24,279 nucleotides of DNA from TMED14 sp041158165 (GCA_041158165.1 JBEBBW010000025.1:1-24279), one strand, 5' to 3'. Positions 1 to 6,997 are shown, counted from the first letter of the stretch. Notes: generated by a model from the sequence alone, not told the origin. Numbers and translations: made by a program.

Positions 1-101
1 CGACCAAAGTTTTTAATAGAGCTTGCAAATCCGACCCAAAAGAAAAATTGTTTTTAAAAAATTTCCAACGCTTCAAAAATAAAAATCGCAACGCACAGCC
101 G
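1..101. other. AT-rich left edge without a recognisable gene
   Basis: About one third of these 100 bases are G or C, far below the rest of the window, with several A and T runs. I see no reading frame of useful length and no RNA gene. It ends exactly where a tRNA-like 3' sequence begins, so it could be a plain intergenic spacer or the edge of a compositionally different segment that continues outside the window. Confidence 0.5.
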
Positions 102-131
102 CGGAAGAAGAGGGATTCGAACCCCCGGAAC
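102..131 (-). pseudogene. 3' fragment of a serine-type tRNA gene
   Basis: On the minus strand this reads as a complete T arm followed by the 3' acceptor strand. The T stem is GGGGG at 126-122, the T loop TTCGAAT at 121-115, the returning stem CCCTC, then acceptor TTCTTCC and a discriminator G at 102. The G discriminator and the preceding GTTCC resemble the end of bacterial tRNA-Ser genes; CCA is not encoded. The matching 5' acceptor strand (GGAAGAA) is absent upstream, and no D arm or usable anticodon loop can be drawn. A small hairpin (CTTTT/AAAAG, 131-148) sits where a variable or anticodon arm would be. I read this as a stranded tRNA 3' end, as left by site-specific integration or a rearrangement, rather than a working tRNA. 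Confidence 0.6.
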
Positions 132-206
132 TTTTAGTTAGTGAAAAGCGCGATCTGCTCATCGTATCTCTAAGGTACTAAAAATAACGACATTGGATTT
201 TGGGGC

Positions 207-257
207 GATTCCAGCAGCCACCTACAATAATATTGGAGGTAAGTAGCGATTGGAATC
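207..257. repeat. Nested inverted repeats between the tRNA fragment and the tmRNA terminator
   Basis: The inner element at 220-240 is a 21-bp dyad: ACCT-a-CAATA, one central base, TATTG-g-AGGT, symmetric except for one mismatched pair. It is flanked by a second inverted pair, GATTCCA at 207-213 and TGGAATC at 251-257. A further perfect dyad, GCTCG-a-CGAGC, lies at 292-302. There is no T run after the stem, so it does not look like a terminator. It could be a protein-binding site or a structured RNA end; no function is shown. Confidence 0.5.
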
Positions 258-315
258 CGTCAGCGGGAATTTGAAGCCATCGTCCAACGTAGCTCGACGA
301 GCCTGACCTAAAATG

Positions 316-341
316 AAAAAAGCGCCCCTTGCGGGGCGCTT
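316..341 (-). terminator. Rho-independent terminator of the tmRNA gene
   Basis: Read on the minus strand, a 9-bp GC-rich stem (AAGCGCCCC at 341-333 pairing with GGGGCGCTT at 328-320) with a four-base loop is followed by a run of T. It lies 17 bases beyond the tmRNA 3' end, as expected for its terminator. Confidence 0.88.
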
Positions 342-358
342 CGTGCGTTCGAGCATCT

Positions 359-752
359 TGGTGGAGCTGGTGGGATTTGAACCCACGTCCAAACAAGGAA
401 ACCATGCGCTTTCTACATGCTTAGTGGATCATTGGTTTTCGATCGAAGGCCGGGGAGCCACACCCTACCTTAAACTTAGCCACTAAAATTTAAGAAGCCC
501 TCAGTGGCCGGTGGCTTCCGGTTCCCGCATTTACGGCACCCCTTGATCGAACTCCGTGGGACCGGGATTTCGAGGGATGTCCTGCTTTCACACCTTGTGT
601 GAAACAAGCCAAATCTCCTATCGGATGATTAGGCGGCAAGAGCGTAGTTGTACTCGCCTGTTGTTGTTCCCTGCATCGATTTACGAGCGACATCAGGATA
701 GCTCGGCATGCTTACACACCGCCTCGGCTTGCTGTCAAAACCGGTCAGCCCC
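359..752 (-). ncRNA. ssrA: Transfer-messenger RNA (tmRNA, SsrA)
   Basis: tmRNA rescues ribosomes stalled on broken mRNAs and tags the nascent peptide for proteolysis. The 5' end at 752 reads GGGGCTGACCGGTTTTGACA, the standard tmRNA opening. The 3' end carries a tRNA-like T arm (GGGTTCAAATCCC) and the acceptor strand CAGCTCC-A-CCA, which pairs with the 5' GGGGCT; CCA is encoded at 361-359. A tag frame ending in ALAA lies inside. The length of 394 nt is normal for a one-piece bacterial tmRNA. The 5' end overlaps the stop region of plsC by 8 bp, so a promoter inside plsC is likely, and a terminator follows at 316-341. SmpB is not in this window. Confidence 0.95.
629..658 (-). other. tmRNA tag peptide frame (GEYNYALAA)
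   Basis: Within the tmRNA, codons GGC GAG TAC AAC TAC GCT CTT GCC GCC TAA encode GEYNYALAA. This belongs to the G-E-x-N-Y-A-L-A-A type known from Bacteroidota, with the terminal ALAA that directs tagged proteins to ClpXP. The resume codon is taken as GGC by comparison with that family; the frame is also open for several codons upstream, so the exact first tag residue is inferred. Confidence 0.85.
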
Positions 753-1509
753 GATAAACTGCGTGCGCAGGCTGCAAAGGTACGTCGCGCCGCAGGTGCC
801 AGCGCACAAAGTTTTCGAAGCGCCGCATTCCGCGCTCAGGGCACTTCAGCACCTGGGGCCGGCTGTAGCGCAGGCTCACCTCAATCTTGGGCTCGCGCAG
901 CAGCGACCAAAGGTGAGTCAAAAGATGGCGCAGGAATCCGCCCTTGAGGTCATGAAAGTAGGCCGCCTTGCGGTTGCCGTAGCGGATTCCGACATAGGTT
1001 ACCGGAACGCCAGCCTCAGCCGCCGCCTTAAACATACCCAAACGCACCGTGTTGGGCAGCACGCCGTCGGTGGTGCGCCCCTCAGGGAACACAAACGCGC
1101 TGCGGTTCTCGCGAATTTTATCGAGCAGGCACGGAACAATGCGCTTGCGCGACTCAGGGCACGTGCGGCGCACCCACACGGTTTCAAGGGCCTGCGCGGC
1201 CCACCCTACAAACGGAAACCATTTGAATTCAGCGGCAGCCACAATCGCTGTCGGGCGCCGGTCGTAGCACAAAAAAATATCGAGGTAGGAGGGGTGGTTG
1301 CCCAGCAGCAGCGTCGGCTCATCGGGCAGTTCACCAATTCGGTTCACCTGTAGGTTAATCGTTCGGTGCATGGCGCCGATCCAAGCAAGAAAAAAGCGGT
1401 GTGCCCGTCGCGGCCCTGCCGCAAGGCGCACTAGGGGCAGCGTGAGCGCCAACACCGCAAAAAGCCAGCAGGCTGCGGTTAAGCGCCAAATCGCGCGAAG
1501 TGAAGACAT
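745..1509 (-). CDS. plsC: 1-acyl-sn-glycerol-3-phosphate acyltransferase family protein
   Basis: Lysophospholipid acyltransferases of the PlsC family move an acyl chain onto lysophosphatidic acid or a similar lysolipid at the inner membrane. Counting from the ATG at 1509 (254 aa), there is a hydrophobic N-terminal segment (about residues 5-30), the catalytic HX4D motif in NHPSYLD (His72, Asp77), and a substrate-binding block FPEGRTTDG from about 141. The usual form of that block is FPEGTxS, so Arg after FPEG is a variant. A longer frame opens 48 bases upstream (1557), but the hydrophobic segment follows the 1509 start directly. The stop codon overlaps the tmRNA 5' end. The gene stands alone, with a 260-bp gap upstream. 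The family is clear; whether the substrate is lysophosphatidic acid or another lipid such as an ornithine lipid precursor cannot be read from the sequence. Confidence 0.85.
   Translation of the reverse strand: MSSLRAIWRLTAACWLFAVLALTLPLVRLAAGPRRAHRFFLAWIGAMHRTINLQVNRIGELPDEPTLLLGNHPSYLDIFLCYDRRPTAIVAAAEFKWFPFVGWAAQALETVWVRRTCPESRKRIVPCLLDKIRENRSAFVFPEGRTTDGVLPNTVRLGMFKAAAEAGVPVTYVGIRYGNRKAAYFHDLKGGFLRHLLTHLWSLLREPKIEVSLRYSRPQVLKCPERGMRRFENFVRWHLRRDVPLQPAHAVYRG
775..782 (-). promoter_or_regulatory. Probable -7 box of the tmRNA promoter inside plsC
   Basis: Read on minus, TACCTTTG matches the Bacteroidota -7 consensus TAnnTTTG exactly and would place the transcript start near 768-770, about 17 bases before the mature tmRNA 5' end. 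A TTTG lies 24 bases upstream, slightly far for the -33 element, so the match rests on the -7 box alone. It lies within the last codons of plsC. Confidence 0.5.
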
Positions 1510-1702
1510 TAAGGTGCGTTTAGGTTGGCCTAATCTAGGCAAACCTTTTGACCGCACCGTGCAACTTTAGCGAGTTGTTTACGCAAAAAATGCAAAACCA
1601 CGGCGATTCACGCGCTGGCTGCCCGCGGGTGTGCACAACTTTTGGTGTTTTCTATGCGCTCCCTCTTGGGTGTATAAAGAAAATCGCAAAATCTATGCAC
1701 AG
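1510..1702. other. Intergenic region upstream of plsC
   Basis: No gene is visible. Two perfect 8-bp palindromes lie back to back at 1622-1637 (CCCGCGGG, TGTGCACA). A dyad TTGgCCTA/TAGGcAA sits at about 1525-1542. On minus, TAAAGTTG at about 1567-1560 is one base from the TAnnTTTG consensus and could be the plsC -7 box, which is weak evidence only. An 8-bp tandem repeat begins at 1703. Confidence 0.4.
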
Positions 1703-1766
1703 AGCCAACTAGCCAACTAGCTAACTAGCTAACCAGCCACCCAGCCAACTAGCTAACCAGCCACCC
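1703..1766. repeat. Tandem array of eight 8-bp units (AGCYAACY)
   Basis: Eight contiguous 8-mers can be read: agccaact, agccaact, agctaact, agctaacc, agccaccc, agccaact, agctaacc, agccaccc. A higher-order 24-bp unit is visible, 1719-1742 matching 1743-1766 with one mismatch. The array ends 6 bp before the stop codon of the lipoprotein gene (1773), so it lies outside any coding frame. Such arrays can change copy number by slippage; any effect on the flanking genes is unknown. Confidence 0.85.
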
Positions 1767-1772
1767 AGCCCT

Positions 1773-3116
1773 TCACGGCATAAAACTCGGATCCGCAATC
1801 GCCCCCCGCAGCTCGCGGGCGGCTTTAGCAGCTAGGGCGCTGCGCACCTGGTCGCGCATCTGGGGCACCACGCTGGGGTCAAAGCGGGTGCGAAAGCGTC
1901 CGTCAAGGCTCGACTTCGACCCGCGGTTCACGCGGTCGCCGGGCTTGTCTTCTTGAATGCTCGACCACTGACCAGGGTAGAGGTTGCTGGCGTCGCCGCT
2001 GTATTCCGCGCTGGCGATGATGCGCTCGGTCTGCTCTGACACCTCGCGCTGGCTCAGAATGCGGTTGCCCTGCACCAGTTTGGCATTCAAGGCTCCGCGC
2101 ACAAAAACGCGGTAGTCCACGTCGTAGTAAAGCACCTTGATGAAGCGCTCCTCTTTTTTAATCGTGCCGTCGGGCTGCTTCACGTCGTACAGCTCGCGGC
2201 GGTAGCCCTGGCGCTCGTAGCGCGTCATGGTGCCCGGAACCTCGGTCCAGTCGGTCATCTCGAGCTCAATCACATAATCGGGCTGGGTCGTCGCGGCAAA
2301 ACGCGCCTTTTCAGACCAGTCCACCCACTCGATAAACGGATCGTTGAGTGCGCGCACCTGGCTGAACAGCTCGCCGCGCAAGCCCACCGCGAGGTCCATC
2401 TCTTGGCGCGTTGGCGCAATTACGTCGCGCAGTCCGACCGTAACCCGGCCCGCCGCCACCGCCGAATCCATCAGCGCGCGGCTGTCGCGGTACGCAACCC
2501 CAATCTTGGCCTCCATCGCGCCAAACTGGTCGTGGGCGCCCCGCCACATGCGGTTTTGAAGCCGGCGCACCCCCTCTTGGTACATCGGCGTGGCCACGGC
2601 CTCGCGCCACTCCCCGCGCAGCACTTCGTTGTCGGTATCGTACTTGAGCGCCTGGGCGAGCAAGCGCTCGGCCCCGGCGTAATCTTGGGCGGCCATTGCC
2701 GAAGCGCCCTCGCGGCGCAGCTTGGCCACATGGCCGGCGCGGGCGGAGGCATACTCGCTGGCGGCCTCGGCGGTTCCGGTGAGCAGCACCCCGGCGCGGT
2801 TGGCGCGGTCCTCAAGGTCTTTGGCGCGCACGTAGGCGTCCAAGGCGCCCACGGTCTCGCCGGCGGCATTCAGCGTGCGGAATTCCGCCACCTGTCGGGC
2901 CACTTCGCGCGTGCCCAGGCGCTTCACCTCGGCGGCGGCGGTCACGTTGGTGCGCTTGGCCTCGAGGGCCTCAAGGGCCGACACCGTGGCCTCATACGAA
3001 AGCCCCGACTCCTCGAGCTTGGCGCTGCGGCGCAGTGCTTTCTGGGCAGGGGAACACGAAAAAACCGCACCTGCCAGGGCAAGTGCGGTTGCAAAACGAA
3101 TCAGGAATACGCGCAT
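1773..3116 (-). CDS. Lipoprotein of unknown function with a repeat-helical N-terminal half
   Basis: I do not recognise a named family. The 447-aa product starts with a lipoprotein signal: hydrophobic residues 4-18, then AVFSC with the lipidated Cys at about 21. Residues 22-230 are alanine- and charge-rich helices with a TPR-like stretch (AAQDYAGAERLLAQALKYDT). The C-terminal half is more beta-like and aromatic, with a Lys/Tyr-rich stretch (YRRELYDVKQPDGTIKKEER) and a YYDVDYRVFV segment, and ends in SFMP. Cysteine acylation predicts membrane anchoring, probably in the outer membrane. The start lies 24 bases after the rpoD stop on the same strand, so co-transcription with rpoD is likely. No catalytic motif is visible. 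Confidence 0.85.
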   Translation of the reverse strand: MRVFLIRFATALALAGAVFSCSPAQKALRRSAKLEESGLSYEATVSALEALEAKRTNVTAAAEVKRLGTREVARQVAEFRTLNAAGETVGALDAYVRAKDLEDRANRAGVLLTGTAEAASEYASARAGHVAKLRREGASAMAAQDYAGAERLLAQALKYDTDNEVLRGEWREAVATPMYQEGVRRLQNRMWRGAHDQFGAMEAKIGVAYRDSRALMDSAVAAGRVTVGLRDVIAPTRQEMDLAVGLRGELFSQVRALNDPFIEWVDWSEKARFAATTQPDYVIELEMTDWTEVPGTMTRYERQGYRRELYDVKQPDGTIKKEERFIKVLYYDVDYRVFVRGALNAKLVQGNRILSQREVSEQTERIIASAEYSGDASNLYPGQWSSIQEDKPGDRVNRGSKSSLDGRFRTRFDPSVVPQMRDQVRSALAAKAARELRGAIADPSFMP

Positions 3117-3140
3117 ACCGGTAAAGGTACGCAGCCCTGC

Positions 3141-4004
3141 TTAACCCAAGTAGGTCTTCAGAATCTTGCTGCGCGAGGTGTGCTTGAGGCGGCGAATCGC
3201 CTTCTCCTTAATTTGGCGCACGCGTTCGCGGGTCAAATCAAACTTCTCGCCGATCTCTTCAAGCGTCAGCGGGTGCTGCCCGTTGAGCCCAAAGTAGAGG
3301 CGAATCACGTCGCCTTCGCGCGGCGTCAAGGTCGCAAGCGAGCGCTCAATCTCGGTGCGCAGCGAGTCCACCATCAAGTCGTCGTCGGGATTCGGACTGT
3401 CGTCAGAATTCAAAACGTCGTACAAGTTGCTGTCTTCGCCCTCGACCAGCGGAGCGTCCATAGACACGTGGCGGCCGCTGTTGCGCAGCGACTCCTTCAC
3501 GTCCATTTCGCTCATTTCGAGCTTCGTAGCAATCTCTTCGGCACTAGGCGGACGCTCGTGCTGCTGCTCGAGCGACGCATAGGCCTTGTTGATTTTGTTG
3601 ATCGAACCAATCTTGTTCAGCGGAAGGCGCACAATGCGGCTCTGCTCGGCCAAGGCCTGCAGAATCGACTGGCGAATCCACCAAACCGCGTAGGAGATGA
3701 ACTTAAAACCGCGCGTTTCGTCGAAACGCTGCGCAGCCTTAATCAATCCTAGGTTGCCCTCGTTGATCAAATCCGGAAGCGTCAAACCCTGGTTTTGGTA
3801 TTGCTTGGCTACCGACACGACGAATCGCAGGTTGGCCTTGGTCAACTTCTCTAGGGCGCGCTGGTCGCCGGCTTTGATTCGCTGGGCGAGCTCTACCTCC
3901 TCGTCGGCGGTAATCAGCTCGACCTTACCAATCTCTTGCAGGTACTTGTCCAGCGAAGCGGTTTCGCGGTTGGTGACCTGCTTGGTAATCTTTAACTGAC
4001 GCAT
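3141..4004 (-). CDS. rpoD: Primary RNA polymerase sigma factor (sigma-70, RpoD/SigA)
   Basis: Directs core RNA polymerase to housekeeping promoters. The 287-aa protein has region 1.2 near the N terminus (SLDKYLQEIGKVELITADEE), a region 2 core (LIKAAQRFDETRGFKFISYA followed by WWIRQSI) for -10/-7 recognition, a region 3 helix, and a region 4 helix-turn-helix (LTLEEIGEKFDLTRERVRQI) near the C terminus. It lacks region 1.1, which is normal for Bacteroidota primary sigmas of about 287 residues. These enzymes recognise TAnnTTTG at -7, the box seen before several genes here. It lies 45 bases downstream of pnp on the same strand, with the lipoprotein gene 24 bases beyond. No clear promoter of its own was found. 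Confidence 0.97.
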   Translation of the reverse strand: MRQLKITKQVTNRETASLDKYLQEIGKVELITADEEVELAQRIKAGDQRALEKLTKANLRFVVSVAKQYQNQGLTLPDLINEGNLGLIKAAQRFDETRGFKFISYAVWWIRQSILQALAEQSRIVRLPLNKIGSINKINKAYASLEQQHERPPSAEEIATKLEMSEMDVKESLRNSGRHVSMDAPLVEGEDSNLYDVLNSDDSPNPDDDLMVDSLRTEIERSLATLTPREGDVIRLYFGLNGQHPLTLEEIGEKFDLTRERVRQIKEKAIRRLKHTSRSKILKTYLG

Positions 4005-4049
4005 GGGCGGATACTTAGATCGCTAAATTTAAACGAATAACTCAAAAGA

Positions 4050-6632
4050 TTACTTTTTTCCGCCAAAGAGCGAACTAAAGAAACCTTTGCGTTCTGGTTC
4101 TTTCGGAGCCGACTTGCGGTTGGCACCACCGGGGCGCTTGCTGCGGTTCTGGCTGTCGCCGCCGCGGCCTTCGCTGTTGCGGTTGCCACCACCGTTGCGG
4201 TTGCCACCGCCGTTGCGGTTGCCTTCGCCGCGCGGACGGTCCTCGCGGGCGGGACGCTCGCCGCGCTCTTCGCGCTGCTCGCCACGGGGGCGGCTGCGCT
4301 CGCTGCGCGGACGGTCCTCACGGGCTTCGCCGCCTTCGCTAACCGGGCTAGCTTGCTCGCCTTCGCCGCCCTCAGCGCGCTCTTCGCGGGCTGGGCGCTG
4401 GCTGCGGGGTCCGCGGTCGCGGCCACCTTCACGGCCACCGCGCTCACCGCGATCACCACGGGGCTCGCGGGGTCCGCGCTCCTCACGGGGACGCTCTTCG
4501 CGCTCCACGTAGCCTTCGGGCTTCTCAAGCAGCACCTTGCGCGACAAGCGGAGCTTGCCTTTGTCGTCGATGCTCAAAAGCTTCACTTGAACGCGGTCGC
4601 CCTCTTGGTAGAGGTCGCCTGGGTTCTCGACGCGCTTCCAGTCCATTTCTGAAACGTGGAGCAGGCCTTCGGTACCGCGGCCGATTTCGACGAATACGCC
4701 AAAGGTTTGCACGCCGCGAACGACGCCTTCGTACACCTTGTCTACCTCAGGAATGAAGCAAATTCCGCGCACGATTTCTTCGGCGCGCTTCATGCCCACG
4801 GGGTCGATGCCGCTGATTTCTACGCGGCCCACGTCGCCCACCTCTTCGATGGTGATGGTGGTTCCGGTTTCAGCCTGAATGCCTTGAATAACCTTACCGC
4901 CGGGTCCGATTACGCCGCCAATGAAGTTCTTGGGAATCTCGAGGCGCACCATTTTCGGAGCGTGAGGCTTGAGCTCAACGCGCGCAGCCGGCATGGCCTC
5001 GAGCATTTTGCCAAGGATGTGGGCGCGGCCTTCGCGGGCCTGGTTCAGGGCTTGCTCCATGATTTCGAAGCTGAGGCCTTGAATCTTGATGTCCATCTGG
5101 CACGCGGTGATGCCGTTGGCCGTACCGGTTACCTTGAAGTCCATATCGCCGAGGTGGTCTTCGTCACCAAGGATGTCGCTCAACACGGCGAACTTGCCGG
5201 TCTCGGGGTTGGTGATCAGGCCCATAGCGATACCGCTTACTGGGCGCGTGATCGGAATACCGGCGTCCATCAGAGCGAGGGTTCCGGCACACACCGTGGC
5301 CATGGAACTCGAACCGTTGGATTCCAAGATGTCCGATACGACGCGAACCGTGTAGGGGTTCTCGGCGGGGATCATTTTCTTGAGGGCACGCTGGGCTAGG
5401 TTACCGTGGCCGATTTCGCGGCGGCTGGTTCCGCGCAGCATGCGCGCTTCACCCGTAGAGAACGGGGGGAAGTTGTAGTGCAGGTAGAAGCGCTCGTCGC
5501 CCATGAAGGTGGCGGCGTCGATGCGGTTGCTGTCCAGCGCCGTACCCAGGGTAACCGTGGTAAACGACTGGGTTTCGCCGCGCGTGAACAAGGCGCAACC
5601 GTGGGGGCCCGGAAGCACGTCAGTTTCGCACCAAATGGGGCGAATTTCGGTGGTCGAGCGGCCGTCAAGGCGCTTTCCGTTCTCCAGGATTTGGTTGCGC
5701 ATGGCGTGGTACTCTACCTCGTGGTAGTACACCTTGGCCAGCGAGCCCCACTGGGCCAGCTCTTCTTCGGTCATCGTCGCCGCGAACGCGGTGTAGACGG
5801 CCTTGAATGCCTCGCTGCGCTCGGCTTTGTTGGTCAGTTCGCGACCGGCAACCTCAAACGCACCCGCGTAGGTGGCGTCCCACACGCGCTTCTTGAGCTC
5901 TTCGTTGTGGGTTTCGTGGTTGTAGGTGCGCTTGGCGGGGGCGCCAACTTTGGCGGCCAGCTCGAGCTGGGCAGCAATCTGAACCTTGATGGCTTCGTGG
6001 GCTACGCGAATCGCTTCGAGCATTTCGGCCTCAGAAACCTCGTTCATTTCGCCTTCAACCATGACGACGCTGTCTTTTGACGCACCAATCATCATTTCGA
6101 TGTCGGCCTCGTCGAGGGCGGCGGGGCTGGGGTTCACGACGAACTCGCCGTTGATGCGCGCAACACAAACCTCAGAAATGGGGCCGTTGAACGGAACGTC
6201 GCTAACCGCCAGGGCGGCTGAAGCGGCAAGGCCGGCAAGGCTGTCGGCAGCAACCTCCTGATCAAACGACAGCAGGGTGATGATTACCTGGGTTTCAGCG
6301 TGGTAGTCCTCGGGGAACAGCGGGCGAAGCACGCGGTCTACCAAGCGGGCCACGAGGATTTCGCGGTCGCTCGGGCGACCTTCGCGCTTGAGGAATCCGC
6401 CCGGTACGCGACCGGCAGAGGCGAATTTCTCTTTGTATTCCACGGTCAGCGGCATGAAGTCCACGCCTTCGCGGGCTTCGGGCGCCGAAACGACGGTTGC
6501 TAAAAGGGCGGTTCCGCCGCAGCGGACCAGGACCGAACCGTCGGCCTGGCGGGCCATGCGGCCCGTTTCAATAGTGACGGTACGACCGTCGGGGAGTGCG
6601 ATCTCTTGGATCACGGGTAGGGGAGCTTTCAT
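4050..6632 (-). CDS. pnp: Polyribonucleotide nucleotidyltransferase (PNPase) with a long RGE-rich tail
   Basis: Degrades RNA 3' to 5' with phosphate, releasing nucleoside diphosphates, as part of mRNA turnover. The 860-aa order is: first RNase PH-like domain (about 10-145, containing FASAGRVPGGFLKREGRPSD), a helical linker, second RNase PH domain (about 325-550, with the catalytic-domain block ILGDEDHLGDMDFKVTGT), a KH domain (about 565-625, IGGVIGPGGKVI) and an S1 domain (about 635-705). E. coli PNPase has 711 residues. The extra 150 or so are a low-complexity Arg/Gly/Glu/Asn tail with GGGNRN repeats, ending RKGFFSSLFGGKK. The start at 6632 fits the family N terminus. rpsO lies 95 bases upstream on the same strand, with a hairpin between; rpoD follows. 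Confidence 0.97.
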   Translation of the reverse strand: MKAPLPVIQEIALPDGRTVTIETGRMARQADGSVLVRCGGTALLATVVSAPEAREGVDFMPLTVEYKEKFASAGRVPGGFLKREGRPSDREILVARLVDRVLRPLFPEDYHAETQVIITLLSFDQEVAADSLAGLAASAALAVSDVPFNGPISEVCVARINGEFVVNPSPAALDEADIEMMIGASKDSVVMVEGEMNEVSEAEMLEAIRVAHEAIKVQIAAQLELAAKVGAPAKRTYNHETHNEELKKRVWDATYAGAFEVAGRELTNKAERSEAFKAVYTAFAATMTEEELAQWGSLAKVYYHEVEYHAMRNQILENGKRLDGRSTTEIRPIWCETDVLPGPHGCALFTRGETQSFTTVTLGTALDSNRIDAATFMGDERFYLHYNFPPFSTGEARMLRGTSRREIGHGNLAQRALKKMIPAENPYTVRVVSDILESNGSSSMATVCAGTLALMDAGIPITRPVSGIAMGLITNPETGKFAVLSDILGDEDHLGDMDFKVTGTANGITACQMDIKIQGLSFEIMEQALNQAREGRAHILGKMLEAMPAARVELKPHAPKMVRLEIPKNFIGGVIGPGGKVIQGIQAETGTTITIEEVGDVGRVEISGIDPVGMKRAEEIVRGICFIPEVDKVYEGVVRGVQTFGVFVEIGRGTEGLLHVSEMDWKRVENPGDLYQEGDRVQVKLLSIDDKGKLRLSRKVLLEKPEGYVEREERPREERGPREPRGDRGERGGREGGRDRGPRSQRPAREERAEGGEGEQASPVSEGGEAREDRPRSERSRPRGEQREERGERPAREDRPRGEGNRNGGGNRNGGGNRNSEGRGGDSQNRSKRPGGANRKSAPKEPERKGFFSSLFGGKK
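4176..4223 (-). repeat. 18-bp tandem repeat inside the pnp tail
   Basis: On plus, gttgcggttgccaccacc (4176-4193) and gttgcggttgccaccgcc (4194-4211) are followed by a partial third copy (4212-4223). In frame they encode the repeated GGGNRN hexapeptide. Because the unit is a multiple of three, copy-number change would lengthen or shorten the tail without breaking the frame. Confidence 0.85.
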
Positions 6633-6674
6633 CTTCTCAATTGCGAATTAATGGGGCCTCGTTTAGGAACAGCA

Positions 6675-6702
6675 AAAGGCAACCCTTTTGGGGATTGCCT
6701 TT
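6675..6702 (-). terminator. Hairpin between rpsO and pnp (attenuator or processing site)
   Basis: Read on minus, AAAGGCAA and TTGCCTTT form an 8-bp outer stem, with CCC/GGG continuing inside across a small bulge. Only about four T follow, so it may be a leaky terminator or an RNase III-type processing site like that in the E. coli rpsO-pnp intercistron, where PNPase autoregulates. The role here is inferred from that parallel. Confidence 0.55.
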
Positions 6703-6727
6703 GCGTATAAATCGTTCGAAAACGACC

Positions 6728-6997
6728 TTACTTACGGAGGCCGAGTTTTTCGACAATCGCACGGTAGCGGTTAATCTCAGTGCTATGCAAGTAGTCCAGA
6801 AGGCTACGGCGCTTGCCGACCAAGCGAACTAGGGAACGCTCAGTGTTGAAATCCTTACGGTTCTTCTTCAAGTGCTCCGTAAGGTGGTTGATACGATAGG
6901 TAAACAGTGCGATTTGGCCTTCAGCCGTGCCGGTATCTTGTGCAGATTTGCCGTGGTTGGCGAAGATTTCGCGCTTCTTTTCAGAATTCAGGTACAT
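6728..6997 (-). CDS. rpsO: 30S ribosomal protein S15
   Basis: S15 binds 16S rRNA early in 30S assembly. The 89-aa protein has the full family length and its core, GKSAQDTGTAEGQIALFTYR, followed by INHLTEHLKKNRKDFNTERS and LVRLVGKRRSLLDYL, ending KLGLRK. The start ATG at 6997 gives the standard N terminus. Upstream on minus is a -7-like box (7060-7053) and a leader of about 50 bases with two small hairpins. pnp follows 95 bases downstream, the classic rpsO-pnp arrangement. Confidence 0.98.
   Translation of the reverse strand: MYLNSEKKREIFANHGKSAQDTGTAEGQIALFTYRINHLTEHLKKNRKDFNTERSLVRLVGKRRSLLDYLHSTEINRYRAIVEKLGLRK

Noticed and set aside
102..180. A complete tRNA gene on minus
   Set aside because: Only the T arm and the 3' acceptor strand are present. 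No GGAAGAA 5' strand, D arm or valid anticodon loop (U33 rule) can be drawn, and a permuted tRNA with the 5' half downstream is not seen in the window either.
556..1353. A 265-codon plus frame over tmRNA and plsC
   Set aside because: It is antisense to both the tmRNA and plsC, and its translation shows no domain.
2403..3752. A 449-codon open frame on plus across the lipoprotein and rpoD genes
   Set aside because: It is antisense to two convincing genes, spans their junction, and its His/Val/Gly-rich translation has no domain; high GC content leaves antisense frames open.
4006..4064. GGCGGA/TCCGCC inverted pair around the pnp-rpoD gap
   Set aside because: Only six bases per arm, about 47 bases apart and covering the pnp stop; no terminator or operator features.
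3992..4528. A 178-codon Ala/Lys-rich minus frame overlapping the pnp tail and the rpoD start
   Set aside because: It is the alternate frame of the repetitive RGE-rich tail; no slippery site or start signal supports a frameshift product.
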